Notes: generated from the sequence alone by a model not told the origin. Counted from the stretch's first letter, positions 11,529 through 23,722 are shown. The stretch is DNA of 64,000 nt from Aquilaria yunnanensis (GCA_039654915.1 CM077597.1:61718001-61782000), one strand, 5' to 3'. Made by a program: numbers and translations.

Positions 11529-12348
11529 TGTTGCGCCGAAAAAGCCAATCATGAGATGATTGTATTTTTGCACATTGAGTCATGATATTTTATTGAGGCA
11601 TTAATCCAGCAATTATGTTTGTTGTTTTATTTCTACGTAACGTAATAAACATAATTGTAACCCTAGAATAATGATATTCTTAAACGTCCCTAGTATAGTA
11701 TTATTGTGGAGCAGGTTGCAATAATACATAATGACTAGCATATGTGGAGACTAATATGAGATATGTAGTCTACATATGGGTACAAGTTAGAGAACTTGTG
11801 TACTGGACCGACCCACCATGAGAACACTTCATGGGTTGTTATCTGAGTGTCATAAGTGATTCTCATAGTGGTCATGGTATATGTAGTCCTTCGACCTAAG
11901 ATCATCAAGGTTCCCTACATGTGAGTCACATACTTTGATACTTTCCTTTGTTGCTCGTAACTGAGTGAACTTGAAGGAGGTCATTGGGTATGTCACATAT
12001 CATGCGGAGGGATTTGTATGATCAAGATGGGATTTGTCCCTCCTATGTAACGGGAGTGATATCTTCGGGCCCCTTGATAGAGTAAGACTTAGAAAAATGC
12101 ATGGGCATGCTCGGATGAGTTGATATACGATATCAATCTCATCAACTTAAGCTAGTCTACTCGGTAATCAAGAAACCAAAGATTGGGCTATACGAGAGTG
12201 ACACATTCCATGTCTCATGCTTAGTCTTAATATCTTGGACAAAGGGACAATGGCATATATCTGTGATAATCATAAAGGTTTAGTCGAATCACCGACAATC
12301 TTGTCACTTGGGTAGCAATGATGTGTTGCTAGACACCGCTCATTGCTT

Positions 12349-12375
12349 ATGATCATAAATGTGATTTATGATCAT
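12349..12375. repeat. perfect 12-bp palindrome in the LTR
   Basis: ATGATCATAAAT, spacer GTG, then ATTTATGATCAT. The arms are exact inverted copies and could form a cruciform. It recurs in the other copies of this LTR, with one mismatch in the copy at 15851. The 5' LTR of Copia-1 breaks at the end of the left arm. Confidence 0.9.
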
Positions 12376-12578
12376 TGCCAACGTGGTAAGAGCCTATTGG
12401 GTCACACACATAGAGCTGTTTGGATCATTAGAGTGCAAGGGCTAATAATTTGGGTTTTGGTTTCACAATAATTTCATATTAATAATGGGCCCAATAGTTG
12501 AGCCATTAGTAAGCCCGAAATTAAAGCCTAATTGGATTAAGGCTTTGAAACCCATTAGGCCTGGAAGTTGAGTCTCAC

Positions 12579-12586
12579 TATAAATA
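12579..12586 (+). promoter_or_regulatory. Copia-1-family LTR TATA box
   Basis: TATAAATA in the context TCTCACTATAAATACAACTT, about two-thirds into the LTR, where a Pol II promoter is expected. The same box is present in the solo LTRs and in the truncated copy near 16796. It is absent from the Copia-1 5' LTR and from the solo LTR at 42163. Confidence 0.7.
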
Positions 12587-12939
12587 CAACTTCTAGTGAG
12601 AAATTCGCAGGTCTCCTTGCCCTAGCCTCCTAAAAGAACACCCGCACTCTTCTCTTGCAATTCCTTGGAGGACGCAAGCTAGCACTATGAGCGCAAGAGA
12701 AACGCATCTGCCGTGACGTGATGGAAGCATGGTGATCCCGAGAGGATCGTGTGGATACCATAGAGAGCCTGAACAAGTCAAGTGTTCAGCTTTTGTGATT
12801 CGACTCTATAGTTGAGTGAGAGATCTCAACTGAAAATTAGGTATGAAAATTTTTAAACACCCAATTTACCCCTTTTCACTTGGATCCTAGAGGGTTTCGG
12901 TTAAATTCTGCTGCGCTGTTTGGCTCCCGAATCCCAACA

Positions 12940-15168
12940 AAAATTACAGCATAAGGACCTAAACTTATATGCTTTAATTTTCATCATAGTGTATGATTTG
13001 TGAAGTATAAAGTATTCAACATACACCCCCTTAAGTAGCAAAAATAATGATAGCTTGGTTCTTAAGGAAGCATTGGCCCATCGCCTAATTTTCAAGTAAC
13101 CTATTGACTAAATCGTAAGGCTACAAAAGTTGGGTACTCAATTGCACAAATTTCTAAAGATGGCTATGGAAAGGACATGGATAGAATTGTGAGGAAAGGA
13201 CATGGATGGTATTACCAAGAAAGGACATGGAAGGCATTAATGACCTTGTTGGGGACCAAAGTGCTCAAAGAGGCAAAGTTTACCACTTATGGCATAAGGC
13301 CAACCAAGGTGCTTAAGTGTCCACAATTTTGGCTAAAGTCAAAATGATTTTTTTTGACAATGTTAAAAAGACCAAAATCTGTCATTTTCTCAACCAAAAT
13401 GGCTAGAAATAATCTGTCCAAGTGTTGGCCAAATTTTGAAAAATTTGCATATATGCCACCTTGGTCAAAATGATGTATAAATAAAGAAAAACCTACATTT
13501 CATTGCCATTTTCCTTAAATGTCCACCTCCAGTTGCTAAGACCTCTTCCTTAAGCTCTTCCATCATCCTCCATAGCCACCATACCTTAAGTAAACAAGAG
13601 GAAGCAAGAGAAAGCAAAGAAAGAGAAAGCAAAGAAGACATCAAAAAGTGCAAGAAAACATAATTTTTATTCTATTTGGGTTTTCAAATTTCATAGCAAA
13701 AGGTAAGTCTTTCCTAAAGTTTCTTGGATTGTTTATTGCATTTCCAAACATCCATGAAGCTAAGACCATACTTGGAAGAGAGCGGAAAGCTCAAGGAACC
13801 AAGTATGGGTTAAGGGGAAAGAAGCATGGCAAGGTTTCGGCCTTAGTGTTACCATGCTAAAGATGGCAGCAAGAAAGAAGGGTTTCTAGAGCCTAAGTTA
13901 GTATTAACTAAGGCATAAAAGGCTACTAAGACCAAGCAAAAGCTTGAGGAGGGTCTCCATAGTGTTACTAAAGTGATATATTCTTGTTTTATTGAATGAT
14001 TGTGGACTAACCCTAATGTGTTATTGCTGCCAGCATTACATGTGTTTGTTGCTGTGTTTGTTGAAGCATTTGGTTGCCATATCTGTATGTATGTGTTGTT
14101 TTTGTATGCTTTTATGTCTTTTTATTTTAGTGGTACGTTGCTACTGAATACTTTACATTGAAAGCCCTCACTAAGTTGTTTACAAAGAGCTTACTCCCCT
14201 TTCTGTCCATTTTCAGGAACACCTGAAAGAGAACGTTCAAACTAATAGTTCTAGTTTGACTTTTCCTATGAAATTCCAGGTACATGAACTTCATTATGTC
14301 TAGTATTAAACTGGAGTGTTTCATGATTTTTAGAGCACATTTGATAATTTTAGTGTTGGTACTTTCTGCCTTACGTAGCAGCTGTCTCTTGAAAGTTTCT
14401 GGAGTGCATTGTGGTTGTAAGGCTTTCCAAGAAGCTAGTGTTTATACCCAACTAATCTAGGACATATTTATGATTCATCTACGCATGTAAATACACTATG
14501 GATGATGTATGGATGATATATAAAGCAATAAAGTGATGTTTGAGGTTGAATGTTCAATTCTGTCCATTTTGCAACTCATTAGCTATTCCAAAGAAAATTA
14601 TGTTTAATGCTTATGGAATGCCTCTAAATTCATGGGAATGACTTTCCCAAGTGTTTAAGACATTTAAGAACTTCCCTTGTTGGTTTTGTGCCTGGAAATG
14701 AAGTTACTGCAAGAGCCATAAGTTACTGCACATAATGATTTTGGCTATGAAATTTTGACCACACTTAGAAAACTTCAGGATGAAGAATTTGGCTTTTGAA
14801 TCACTAGATTTGGTGCTCTATAGCCAGATTTATATCCTGTCAAAGTTAGCTGATTTTGCTGAATACTGTTCATATGGTCAATTTTACCCAGTTGAGTATA
14901 AAATCCATAATTGCAAACTTGTATGGATTTAATGCCTTAAATTTGTTTCCCTATGAAGGTTCAAGTGTATGAAAGGGTTTAAGATCTTTAGGGCTATGTG
15001 AATATGTGTGTGATGGTTGGACCAATATACATATATTTGCATAAAGACCAAAAGAGCCACTTGAGTAATATAGTGAGCATTGTTTTGATGGCCTACAGAA
15101 CTTGCATAACTCCTGGGAATTAACACATTAAATATGGTCACTGTATTTAAGCTCTCAAAGTAGTAACA
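12940..15168 (+). repeat. Gypsy-1 5' LTR, remainder
   Basis: Continues the LTR begun at 5409. It aligns with 21452-23722 of the 3' LTR almost throughout and ends AGTAACA before the primer site. The 3' LTR carries about 80 bp near 23215-23285 that this copy lacks. Small open frames inside (for example 13648-13860) are not genes. Confidence 0.92.
13476..13483 (+). promoter_or_regulatory. Gypsy-1 LTR TATA box
   Basis: TATAAATA follows CAAAATGATG and is matched by TATAAAT at 21984-21990 in the 3' LTR. It is the best promoter candidate in this LTR. Confidence 0.55.
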
Positions 15169-15173
15169 GAAGT

Positions 15174-15185
15174 TGGTATCAGAGC
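15174..15185 (+). promoter_or_regulatory. Gypsy-1 primer-binding site (initiator Met tRNA)
   Basis: TGGTATCAGAGC lies six bases after the 5' LTR end. This is the standard plant site complementary to the 3' end of initiator methionine tRNA, used to prime minus-strand cDNA synthesis. Confidence 0.92.
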
Positions 15186-15325
15186 AAGGTTTGAATGTGG
15201 TTTATGTGCATATGACATGCTGCATATAGTTGCATACGTATAGCTTAGTTGGGTCAGCTGCTAGTGTTAAGTACCTAACACACAATATATATATCGTGCT
15301 CTTCTAATTTTCATGAAATAGGAAA

Positions 15326-15850
15326 ATGGTTGCCACAAGGAGAGGGGATCAGGGACCCCTAAGACCTCCTACTAAATAAAGGCAGGCAAACAAAAATGGA
15401 AGGGGTGTAAAAGAGCAACCAAAGGTCCAGGAAGTAGAAAACCCAGTACCTGAAACGAACGTACCACAGGTGTGGGTTGAACTACAAAGAAACCTAGCCC
15501 AGATAAATAAAAACTTAGTAAGGTTACTGCAAGGTCAACAACAAGGAGAGCACAAATGTTACTACAAAAGCAGAACCAGGAAATTGTTAGGAACAACCCA
15601 ATGAATGTTCCTTCTGATGAAAATGAAAAGAATGAAGATGCTGAACATGAGGATAAAAGACATCCCAGAGGTAGAAAAATCAGGTTTGAGATTGGCCAAG
15701 TATCTAGAGCCAATAACTCAGCTTCTGACCATTCTAAGGGGGATGAAGCTGAAAGACCTAGTGAGAGGAGAAGAAGAAGGATATATAGAGACCATATGGA
15801 CTCAGAAGATTTGCACAAGTCAAGGAGACACAGAGCTGAAGATCTGGAAG
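15326..15850 (+). pseudogene. Gypsy-1 gag, N-terminal part
   Basis: ATG 15326 begins a basic N-terminus (MVATRRGDQGPLRPP) that hits a TAA after about 16 codons and changes frame several times. Charged segments rich in Glu, Lys and Arg continue to about 15850 (RRRRIYRDHMDSEDLHKSR). There a truncated Copia-1-family LTR interrupts it. The capsid-like core resumes at 17155. Confidence 0.75.
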
Positions 15851-17154
15851 TGTTTCTGCACAATAAACATAATTCTAACCCTAGAATAATGATATTCTCA
15901 AATATCCCTGGTCTAGTATTATTGTAAAATGGGTTAGAATAATACATAATGACTAGCATATGTAGAGACTAATATGAGATATGTAGTCTACATATGGGTA
16001 CAAGTTGGAGAACTTGTGTACTAGACCGACCCACCATAAGAATGCTACATGGATCGTTATATGAGTGCCATAAGTGATTTTCATAGTGATCATGGTATAT
16101 GTAGTCCTTTGACCTAAGGTCATCAAGGTTCCCTACATGTGAGTCACATACTTTGATACTTCCCTTTGCTGCTCGTAACTTAGTGAACTTGAAGGAGGTC
16201 ATTGGGTATGTCACATATCATACGGAGGGATTTGTACAATTAAGATGGGATTTGTCCCTCCTATGTAATGGGAGTGTTATCTTCGGGCCCCTTGATAGAG
16301 TGAGACTTAGAAAATGTATGGCCATGCTCGGATGAGTTGATATAAGATATCAATGTCATTAGTTTAAGTTAGTTTACTCGGTAATCCAGAAACCAAAAAT
16401 TAGGCTATATAATAGTGACACATTCTATGTCTCGTGCTTAGTCTTGATATCTTGGATAAAGGGACAATGGCATATATCGGTAATGATCATAAAGGTTTAG
16501 TCGAATCATCGACAATCTTGTCACTTGGGTAGCAATGATGTGTTGCTAGACACCGCTCATTGCTTATGAGCATAAATGTGATTTATGATCATTGCCAATG
16601 TAGTAAGAGCCAATTGGGTCGCACACATAAAGGTATTTGGATTATTAGAATGCATGAGCTAATTATTTGGGTTATGGTTTCATATTAATTTTGTATTAAT
16701 ACTGGGCCCAAAAGTTGAGCCATTGTTAAGCCTGAAATTAAAGCCTAATTTGATTAGGGCTTTGAAACCCATTAGGCCTAGAAGTTGAGTCTCACTATAA
16801 ATACAACTTTTAGTGAGAAATTCGCAGCCTTGCTCTAGCCTTCCAAAAAGAGATAGTCACACTCTTCTCTTACAATTCCTTGGAGGACACAAATTAGCAC
16901 TCCGAGCGCAAGAGAAACGCATTTACCGGGACGTGGTGGAAGCATGGTGATCCCGAGAAGCTTGTGTGGATTCCTTAGAGAGCATGAACACATCAACTGT
17001 TCAGGTTTTGTGATTCGACTCTATAGTTAGGTGAAAGATCTCAACCAAAATTAGGTATGAAAATTTTCGAACACCCGGTTTACCTCGTTTCACTTGGATC
17101 CTAAAGGGTTTCGGTTAAATTCTGCTGTGCTTGTTTGGCTCCCGAAACCCTACA
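15851..17154 (+). repeat. truncated Copia-1-family LTR inside Gypsy-1 gag
   Basis: About 1304 bp match the LTR family from TGTTTCTGC (roughly base 115 of the LTR) to the end (CCCTACA). The first ~115 bp are missing, and no target duplication can be found because the left end is gone. It retains the TATA box near 16796 and an imperfect palindrome near 16565. Many substitutions relative to the other copies suggest an older insertion than Copia-1. Confidence 0.9.
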
Positions 17155-18030
17155 ACCTCCACAATTTGATGGTAGAGGAGGACCAGAGAAAGCTGAGGAA
17201 TGGCTAAGATTCATTGAGAAGATGTTTGAGATGATGCATTTAAGCTCCGCCAAGAAAGTATCTCTTGCTACCTACAATCTTGTAGGTAGTGCAGAAATGT
17301 GGTGGAGAAGTGTTAAAGATAGGCATGCTGCCCAGAAAAGCAGAGGAACAGATCATGAGCTAGAGATGACATGGCCTGAGTTCACAAGATTATTCCAAGA
17401 GCAGTATCTAAGTGATGCTATCAAAGACCTAAAGCAAGCTGAGTTTGATGCACTGCAACAAGAAAACCTCAGTGTTCTAGAATACGAGCACAAGTTCAAC
17501 CAACTTGTGACCATGGATTGGAAAAACTTGAAGCCAAGAGATTTGTCAGAGGCCTGAGACTAGATATCAGGAGAGTTGTTAGGCCTTTCAATGCCATTAC
17601 GTATTATGATGCCGTTCAGAAGGCTTTACTGGTGGAATAGGAATAGTATGAAAGTAAATGGTTTCCTAGTGGACTAGGAGAAACCAGCCAAGTTGGAAGA
17701 CTGCAGAAACCAATGAAAGGTAAAGACACTACGAAGGCTGGAAAACCTACTATGGAAGGCAAGGCCAAGAGTAAGTTTGTTGGCCCAAGGTGTCCTCAAT
17801 GCAAGAAGTTTCATGGCAAGAGGCCATGTTATTTTGAAACACAGGCATGTCTCAAATGTGGATATTTGGATCGTTGGATCAAGGACTGCCCTTTAGTCCA
17901 AAGAAGAAGGCAGGATAACCAAGGCCAGAATAGGCCTAATATGCCACCCGTTAGAGACAATCAACCAAAGGGGTCTTCCTGGAGCTCAAAGGCCTTAACT
18001 GCAGAGAGCTGGAAGGGTATTCCATATTGA
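17155..18030 (+). pseudogene. Gypsy-1 gag core and zinc knuckles
   Basis: Begins with PPQFDGRGGPEKAEEWL and runs through the retrotransposon Gag core (MWWRSVKDRH, WPEFTRLFQEQYL, VLEYEHKFNQL). The frame shifts near 17550. It resumes around 17713 with CPQCKKFHGKRPC and a second knuckle CLKCGYLDRWIKDC, in which the usual His is Arg, so zinc binding there is probably lost. The protein would assemble the particle and package RNA. Confidence 0.88.
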
Positions 18031-18082
18031 TAAGGGAGACACATCCCAACGAGCACTTGGAGGTAATATTTATTTTAATGGT

Positions 18083-18388
18083 GTGCCAGTTAGTGTGTTG
18101 TTTGATACTGGTGCATCAGTGTCTATTATGGCTAGAAAGTTAACAAAATCCATGAAATTGTCTATAGAATTCATGCCTAATATATCATTAGTAAAAACAA
18201 CAAGTAGTCAATGTCTTTTCACTAATGAACTAGCTAAGAATTGTGAGCAAGTAGTTGGAAAGACTAAGATTTTAATTGATCTGCTAGTGTTAAATATTCC
18301 AAAGTATGATATTGTTCTTGGCATGGATTGGTTGGCAAAACATGGAATCAATATTGATTGTGCTACAAGAGAAATCACATTTCCTTAG
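18083..18388 (+). pseudogene. Gypsy-1 aspartic protease
   Basis: The open segment contains the active-site triad as VLFDTGASVSIMA near residue 6 and the flap-distal motif DIVLGMDWLAKHG near the end, in the order typical of Ty3/gypsy proteases. It matures Gag-Pol. It is bounded by stops or frame changes on both sides, so it is separated from gag and RT. Confidence 0.88.
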
Positions 18389-18480
18389 TGAATTCTAAGG
18401 AATTACTGTATGAAATGGATGGCATGGAACTAGAAGTTATAGATGAAATTCCTTTGATTTTTTAAGATGAATATTACACA

Positions 18481-19733
18481 TTGAATGATGTTGAAATTGA
18501 CGAGGAAGTTAATAGAATACCTGCAGTGAGAGGCTTTCCACAAGTCTTTCCTAAAGACCTGCTAGGTATTCCACCTCCAAGAAAGATAGAATTTGAAATC
18601 AACTTAAAAATTGGGCCAGTATCGATATTCATACCTCCTTATAGAATGCAAATCATAGAGATGACTGAACTCAAGAAACAACTTGATGAACTTCATCAAA
18701 AAGGGTTCATAAGACCAAGTGTTTCACCGTGGGGAGCTCCAGTTCTCTTTGTGAAAAAAAAGGATGGATTATTGAGATTGTGTATTGACTATAGAAAGCT
18801 GAATGCTGTAACTATCAAAAACAAGTATCCACTCCCTAGGATTGAGAATTTATTTGATCAACTCAAGAGAGCAAAGATCTTCTTTAAGATTTATTTGAGA
18901 TCTGGTTACTTTCAGTTAAGAGTAAAAGATGAGGATATACCCAAGAGAGCTTTCCAAACAAGATATGGACACTATGAGTATACAGTTATGCCATTTGGCT
19001 TAACTGATGCCCCTGCTGCATTCATGGACCTGATGAACCATGTGTTCATACTTTACCTGGACAAGGTTGTAGTGGTGTTCATTGATGATATCCTAGTGTA
19101 TTCCGAGGATGAAAGTGAACATGAGCATCACATAAGAACTATCTTGAACACACTATTGGACAGCCAACTGTATGCAAAATTCTCCAAATGCTAGTTCTGG
19201 TTAAAGGAAGTGTCTTTCCTAGGACACATCATTGATGTACAAGGTCAAGGCTGTGCAAGAGTGGGAAAGACCTAAGACTGTAAAGGAAGTTAAAAGCTTC
19301 CTAGGACTGGCAGGCTATTATAGAAGATTTGTGCCAAAATTTTCCATGATTGCCTTAGTTCTTTCTCAACTAACCAAGAAAAGTCAGATTTGAGTGGACT
19401 GAGAAGTGTGAAAAGAGTTTTCAGGAAATGAAGAGCAAATTGTCTCAAGCCCCAGTGTTGATCCTACCTGATCCAAGTAAGCCCTACATCATTTATACAA
19501 ATGCATCTAGATCTGGTTTAGGATGCGTTCTAATGCAAGATAGAAATGTGATTGCTTATAGGTCAAGACAACTGACACCCCATGAGCAAAATTATCCTAC
19601 CCATGATTTAGAGCTTGCTGCTGTGATATTCGCCCTAAAGCAATGGCGTCACTATCTACTGGGAAGTTCATTCTTGATATACATCGACCATAAAAGCCTC
19701 AAGTACTTGTTCACTCAGAAAGAATTAACATGA
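18481..19733 (+). pseudogene. Gypsy-1 reverse transcriptase and RNase H
   Basis: RT is readable from PRKIEFEI through [11 protein letters not shown] and [17 protein letters not shown] to the catalytic motif [10 protein letters not shown] near 19080. A stop at 19192-19194 (after AKFSKC) and a frameshift near 19235 break the thumb and connection. RNase H resumes about 19390: [13 protein letters not shown] (Asp to Asn at the first catalytic position), [18 protein letters not shown] and the [20 protein letters not shown] block, which keeps an Asp. The missing first Asp argues against RNase H activity. Confidence 0.9.
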
Positions 19734-19743
19734 GGCAAAGAAG

Positions 19744-21161
19744 ATGGTTGGAGTATATCAAAATTATGACTACAGCATTGAGTATACTGAAGGCAAAGGC
19801 AATTTGGTGGCAGATGCATTGAGCAGAAAGTATACAGGATTAATAAAAGGTGGTTCTACAAAGGATGTAACTGAAGAAAACATTTTATTACGCCTTTGGC
19901 ATAAGTGGCAGAAATGGAAAAATGCACAAGTTTATACATTGACTATACAAACAAGATGGATTGAAGAAAAAAGAAAGGCACAAGAAGCAGACCCAAACTT
20001 GAAGAAGGTTTCAGGGGAAGATAAAGGGTCCTTGTATGAATCCTTTGCCTACAAGCAAGGATTATTGTACTTCAAGGACAGAATATATGTGCCTAGTGAG
20101 CAAGAACTTAGAAATGAGATATTTGAAGAAACTCACATGAGCAAATTGAATATCCATCCTAGAATTGAAAAGATGTACAAAGACTTGAAGACACATTTTT
20201 TGTGGCCAAACATGAAGAAAGACATAGCCACATATGTGTCTCAATGTGCAATATGCCAAAGAGTGAAGGTAGAGCACCAAAAGCCAACAGGAACACTATA
20301 GACTTTACCCATTCCAGTTAAAAGGTGGGGTAACATAATAATGGACTTCCTAACTGGGTTGCCTATGACCAAATTAAGACATGACACAACTGGGTTATTG
20401 TGGATAGGTTAACCAAGTGTGCTCACTTATTGCCAATAAAGGTCACAGACTCACTGGAAAATTTGGCACAAATGTACATCAAACAGATAGTAAGATTGCA
20501 TGGAGTGCCAAACTCCATAATGTCAAACAGAGATCCAAGGTTTACAGCTAGATTTTGGAGTGCTTTTCACAAGGCACTAGGATCCAAAATCCACCTGAGC
20601 ACTGCTTATCATCCTCAGACTGATGGACAGACTGACAAGGTGATTCAAATATTGGAAGACATGCTCAGGAGTTTTATATTGGATTTTAAAGGAGAACGGG
20701 ACCAACACTTACCTTTGTTGGAATTCTCTTATAACAACAGTTATCAAACCACCATTAGTATGGCACCTTATGAAGCCCTTTATGGGAGAAGGTGCATGAC
20801 ATCCCATTGTTGGGTGGAAGCCTCAGATAAGCTCAAGTTGGGTCCAGAAATTATTGAAGAGAGAACAAGTAAAATCAAGGAGATACAGGAAAGGTTAAAA
20901 ATAGCTAATGAAAGAACCATTTCTTATGTGAACAAAAGAAGAAGAGACTTGGAGTTTGAGGTTAATGACAAAGTGTGGCTCAAAGTAGCACCAACCAAAG
21001 GCACTATTAGGTTTGGCAAACATAGTAAGCTATCTCCAAGGTACATTGGTCCTTATGAAATACTAGAAAGGGTTGGCAAGGTGGCTTATAGGTTGGCTCT
21101 ACTACTAAGTATGTTAAGTGTCCATAATGTTTTCCACATCAGTATGCTTAAGAAGTCTTAG
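19744..21161 (+). pseudogene. Gypsy-1 integrase
   Basis: The HHCC zinc domain reads ETHMSKLNIHPRIEKMY...CAICQ (about 20130-20260). The core supplies Asp in DRLTKCAHLLP and Asp in SNRDPRF. In the third motif the catalytic Glu is replaced, since QTDGQTDKVIQ has Asp. A TAG near 20298-20300 and a frame change near 20395 split the zinc domain from the core. The C-terminal part (DKVWLKVAPTKG...KLSPRYIGPYEILERVG) is the usual GPY/F module. Confidence 0.9.
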
Positions 21162-21185
21162 CTACACACAAAGCATACTATAGCA

Positions 21186-21413
21186 GTGGAAGACATACAA
21201 TTAGAGCCTAGTTTGAGATACGAAGAAGAACCTATAGCTATCTTAGCTAAGGATACCAGAAGGCTAAGAAACAAGTTTATTCTCATGGTTAAAGTTCAGT
21301 GGTCACACCATTCTGAAAAAGAAGCGACCTGGAAAACTGAGAAAGGAATGCAAGAGAGATATCCAGAAGAATACCCCAAGCTAAAGGCAATTTTGGAGGA
21401 CCAAAATTTTTAA
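21186..21413 (+). pseudogene. Gypsy-1 chromodomain-like integrase tail
   Basis: After a stop near 21160 the frame resumes with EEEPIAILAKDTRRLRNKFI, then VKVQWSHHSEKEATWKTEKGM. This is the diverged chromodomain that ends integrases of Tekay/Del-type chromoviruses, thought to steer insertion to particular chromatin. The frame ends at 21411-21413 just before the polypurine tract. Confidence 0.82.
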
Positions 21414-21425
21414 GGAGGGAAGAAA
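21412..21425 (+). promoter_or_regulatory. Gypsy-1 polypurine tract
   Basis: AAGGAGGGAAGAAA lies immediately before the TG of the 3' LTR, the expected plus-strand primer position. Confidence 0.8.
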
Positions 21426-23722
21426 TGTTACACCTTCACAATATGGGAAAATTACAGCATAAGGACCTAAACTTATATGCTTTAATTTTCATCATAGTAT
21501 ATAATTTCTGAAGTGTAAAGTATTCCATATACACCCCCTTAAGTGGCAAAAACAATGATAGCTTGGTCCTTAAGGAAGCATTGGCCCATTGCCTAATTTT
21601 CAAGTAACCTATGGACTAAATTGTAAGGTTACAAAAGTTGGCTACTTAATTGTACAAATTTCTAAAGATGGCTATGGAAAGGACATGGATGGAATTGTGA
21701 GGAAAGGACATGGATGGTATTATCAACAAAGGACATTGAAGGCATTAATGACATTGTTGGGGACCAAAGTGCTCAAAGAGGCAAAGTTTACCAATTATGG
21801 CATAATGCCAACTAAGGTGCTTAAGTGTCCACATTTTTGCCTAAAGTCAAAATGATTTTTTTGACAAGGTTAAAAGAGGCCAAAATCTGTATTTTTCTCA
21901 GCCAAAATGGCTAGAAATAATCTATCCAAGTGTTGGTCAAATTTTGAAAATTTTGCATATATGCCACCTTAGTCAAAATGATGTATAAATGAAGAAAAAT
22001 CTTCATTTCATTGCCATTTTCAATAAATTTTTGCCTCCAGTAGCTAAGACCTCTTCCTTAAGCTCTTCCATCATCCTCCATAGCCACCATACCTTAAGTA
22101 AACAAGAGGAAGCAAGAGAAAGCAAAGAAAGAGAAAGCAAAGAAGACATCAAAGAGTGCAAGAAAACCTAATTTTTGTTCTATTTGGGTTTTCAAATTTC
22201 ATAGCAAAAAGTAAGGGTTTTCTAAAGTTTCTTGGATTGTTTATTGTATTTTTCCAAACATCCATGAAGCTAAGACCATGCTTGGAAGAGAGCAGAAAGC
22301 TCAAGGAATCAAGTATGGGTTAAGGAGAAAGAAGGATGGCAAGGTTTCGGCCTTAGTGTTACCATGCTAAAGATGGCAGTAAGGAAGAAGGGTTTCTAGA
22401 GCCTAAGTTAGTACTAAATAAGGCCTAAAAGACTCCTAAGACCAAGCAAAATCTTGAGGAGGGTCGCCATAGTGTTACTAAATTGATATATTCTTGTTTT
22501 GTTGAATGATTGTGGACTAACCCTAATGTGTTATTGGTTCCAGCATTACATGTGTTTGTTGCTGTGTTTGTTGAAGCATATGGTTTCCATATCTATATGT
22601 ATGTGTTGTTTTTGTATGCTTTTATGTCTTTTTATTTCAGTGGTACGTTGCTACTGAATACTTTATATTGAAAGCCCTCACTAAGTTCTTTACAAAGAGC
22701 TTACTCCCCTTTCTGTCCATTTTCAGGAACACCTGAAAGAGAACGTTCAAACTAATAGTTCTAATTTGATTTTTCCTATGAAATTCCAGGTACATGAACT
22801 TCAATATGTCTAGTATTAAACTGGAGTGTTTCATGATTTTTAGAGCATATTTGGTAATTTTAGTGTTGGCTACTTTCTGCCTTACGCAGCTACTGTCTTT
22901 TGAAGTTTCTGGAGTGTATTGTGGTTCTAAGGCTCTCCAAGAAGCTAGTGTATATACCCAACTAAGCTAGGAAATATGTATGATGCATCTACTCATGTAA
23001 ATATACTATGGATGGTGTATGGATGATATATGAAGCAATAGAGTGATGTTTGAGGTTGAATGTTCAATTCTGTCCATTTTGCAACTCATTAGCTATTCCA
23101 AAGAAAATTATATTTAATGCTTATGGAATTCATCTAAATTCATGGGAATGAATTTCCTAAGTGTTTAAGACATGTAAGAACCATCTCATGTTGGTTTTGC
23201 ACCTAGAAATGAAGTGTATGAATTTTATGAAATTTTGTATGGGCATTATGGTCATTAGTTGTACAGATTTGGTACCCTACACTCCACGAGCCATAACTTA
23301 CTGTACATAATGAGTTTGGCTATGAAATTTTGACCACACTTAGAACACTTCAAAATGAAGAATTTACCTTTTGAATCTCTAGATTTGGTAACCTGTAGCC
23401 AGAGTTATAACTTGTCAAAGTTAGTTGATTTTGCTGAGTATTGTTCATATGGTCAATTTTACCCGGTTGAGTATAAAATCCATAATTGCAAACTTGTATG
23501 GATTTAATGCCTCAAATTTGTTTCCCTATGAAGGTTCAAGTGCATTAAAAGGTTTAAGATCTTTAGGGCTATGTGAATATGTGTGTGATGGTTGGACCAA
23601 TATACATATATTTGCATAAAGACCAAGAAGGCCACGTTCTGTTGGCCTACAGAACATGCATAGCTCCTGGGAATTAACACATTAAATATGGTCACTGTAT
23701 TTAAGCTCTCAGAGTGATAACA
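21426..23722 (+). repeat. Gypsy-1 3' LTR
   Basis: 2297 bp from TGTTACACC to GATAACA, followed by the target duplication ATTAG at 23723-23727. It is close to the split 5' LTR. The differences include an extra ~80 bp near 23215-23285 and a shorter stretch near 23640. Confidence 0.93.

Larger units (their letters stand above)
5436..12939 (+). mobile_element. Copia-1: Ty1/copia element nested in the Gypsy-1 LTR
   Basis: The element is flanked by AAAAT at 5431-5435 and 12940-12944 and begins TGTTAGTG in both LTRs. Order is truncated 5' LTR, leader, gag, protease, integrase, RT, RNase H, polypurine tract, complete 3' LTR. Integrase before RT defines Ty1/copia. The gag and integrase blocks and the 1.4-kb LTR are most like the Tork/Angela group, which is a tentative placement. 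The 5' LTR has lost its promoter half, the primer site is not visible, and pol has several stops and frameshifts. It is therefore defective in several independent ways. Confidence 0.92.
11523..12939 (+). repeat. Copia-1 3' LTR, complete
   Basis: 1417 bp from TGTTAGTGTTG to CCCAACA, with short TG...CA ends. It is the best reference for this LTR family, whose solo copies at 27781, 50515 and 55040 are 1416-1417 bp long. It carries the palindrome at 12349-12375 and a TATA box at 12579. Confidence 0.95.
5409..23722 (+). mobile_element. Gypsy-1: Ty3/gypsy chromovirus (Tekay/Del-like), nested and inactive
   Basis: A complete LTR retrotransposon bounded by ATTAG duplications. The 5' LTR is in two pieces (5409-5435 and 12940-15168) because Copia-1 inserted 27 bp into it. 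The 3' LTR is 21426-23722. Both begin TGTTACA and end AACA. A primer site (15174-15185), gag, protease, RT, RNase H, integrase and a C-terminal chromodomain-like tail follow in Ty3/gypsy order, and a polypurine tract precedes the 3' LTR. The chromodomain tail, long LTRs and TGGTATCAGAGC primer site fit the Tekay/Del chromovirus lineage. The coding region is interrupted by stops, frameshifts and a Copia-1-family LTR in gag, so it is not autonomous. Confidence 0.92.

Noticed and set aside
15372..15959. 195-codon minus-strand frame rich in Leu and Ser
   Set aside because: It lies opposite Gypsy-1 gag and runs into the truncated LTR. It is the reverse reading of a charged gag segment.
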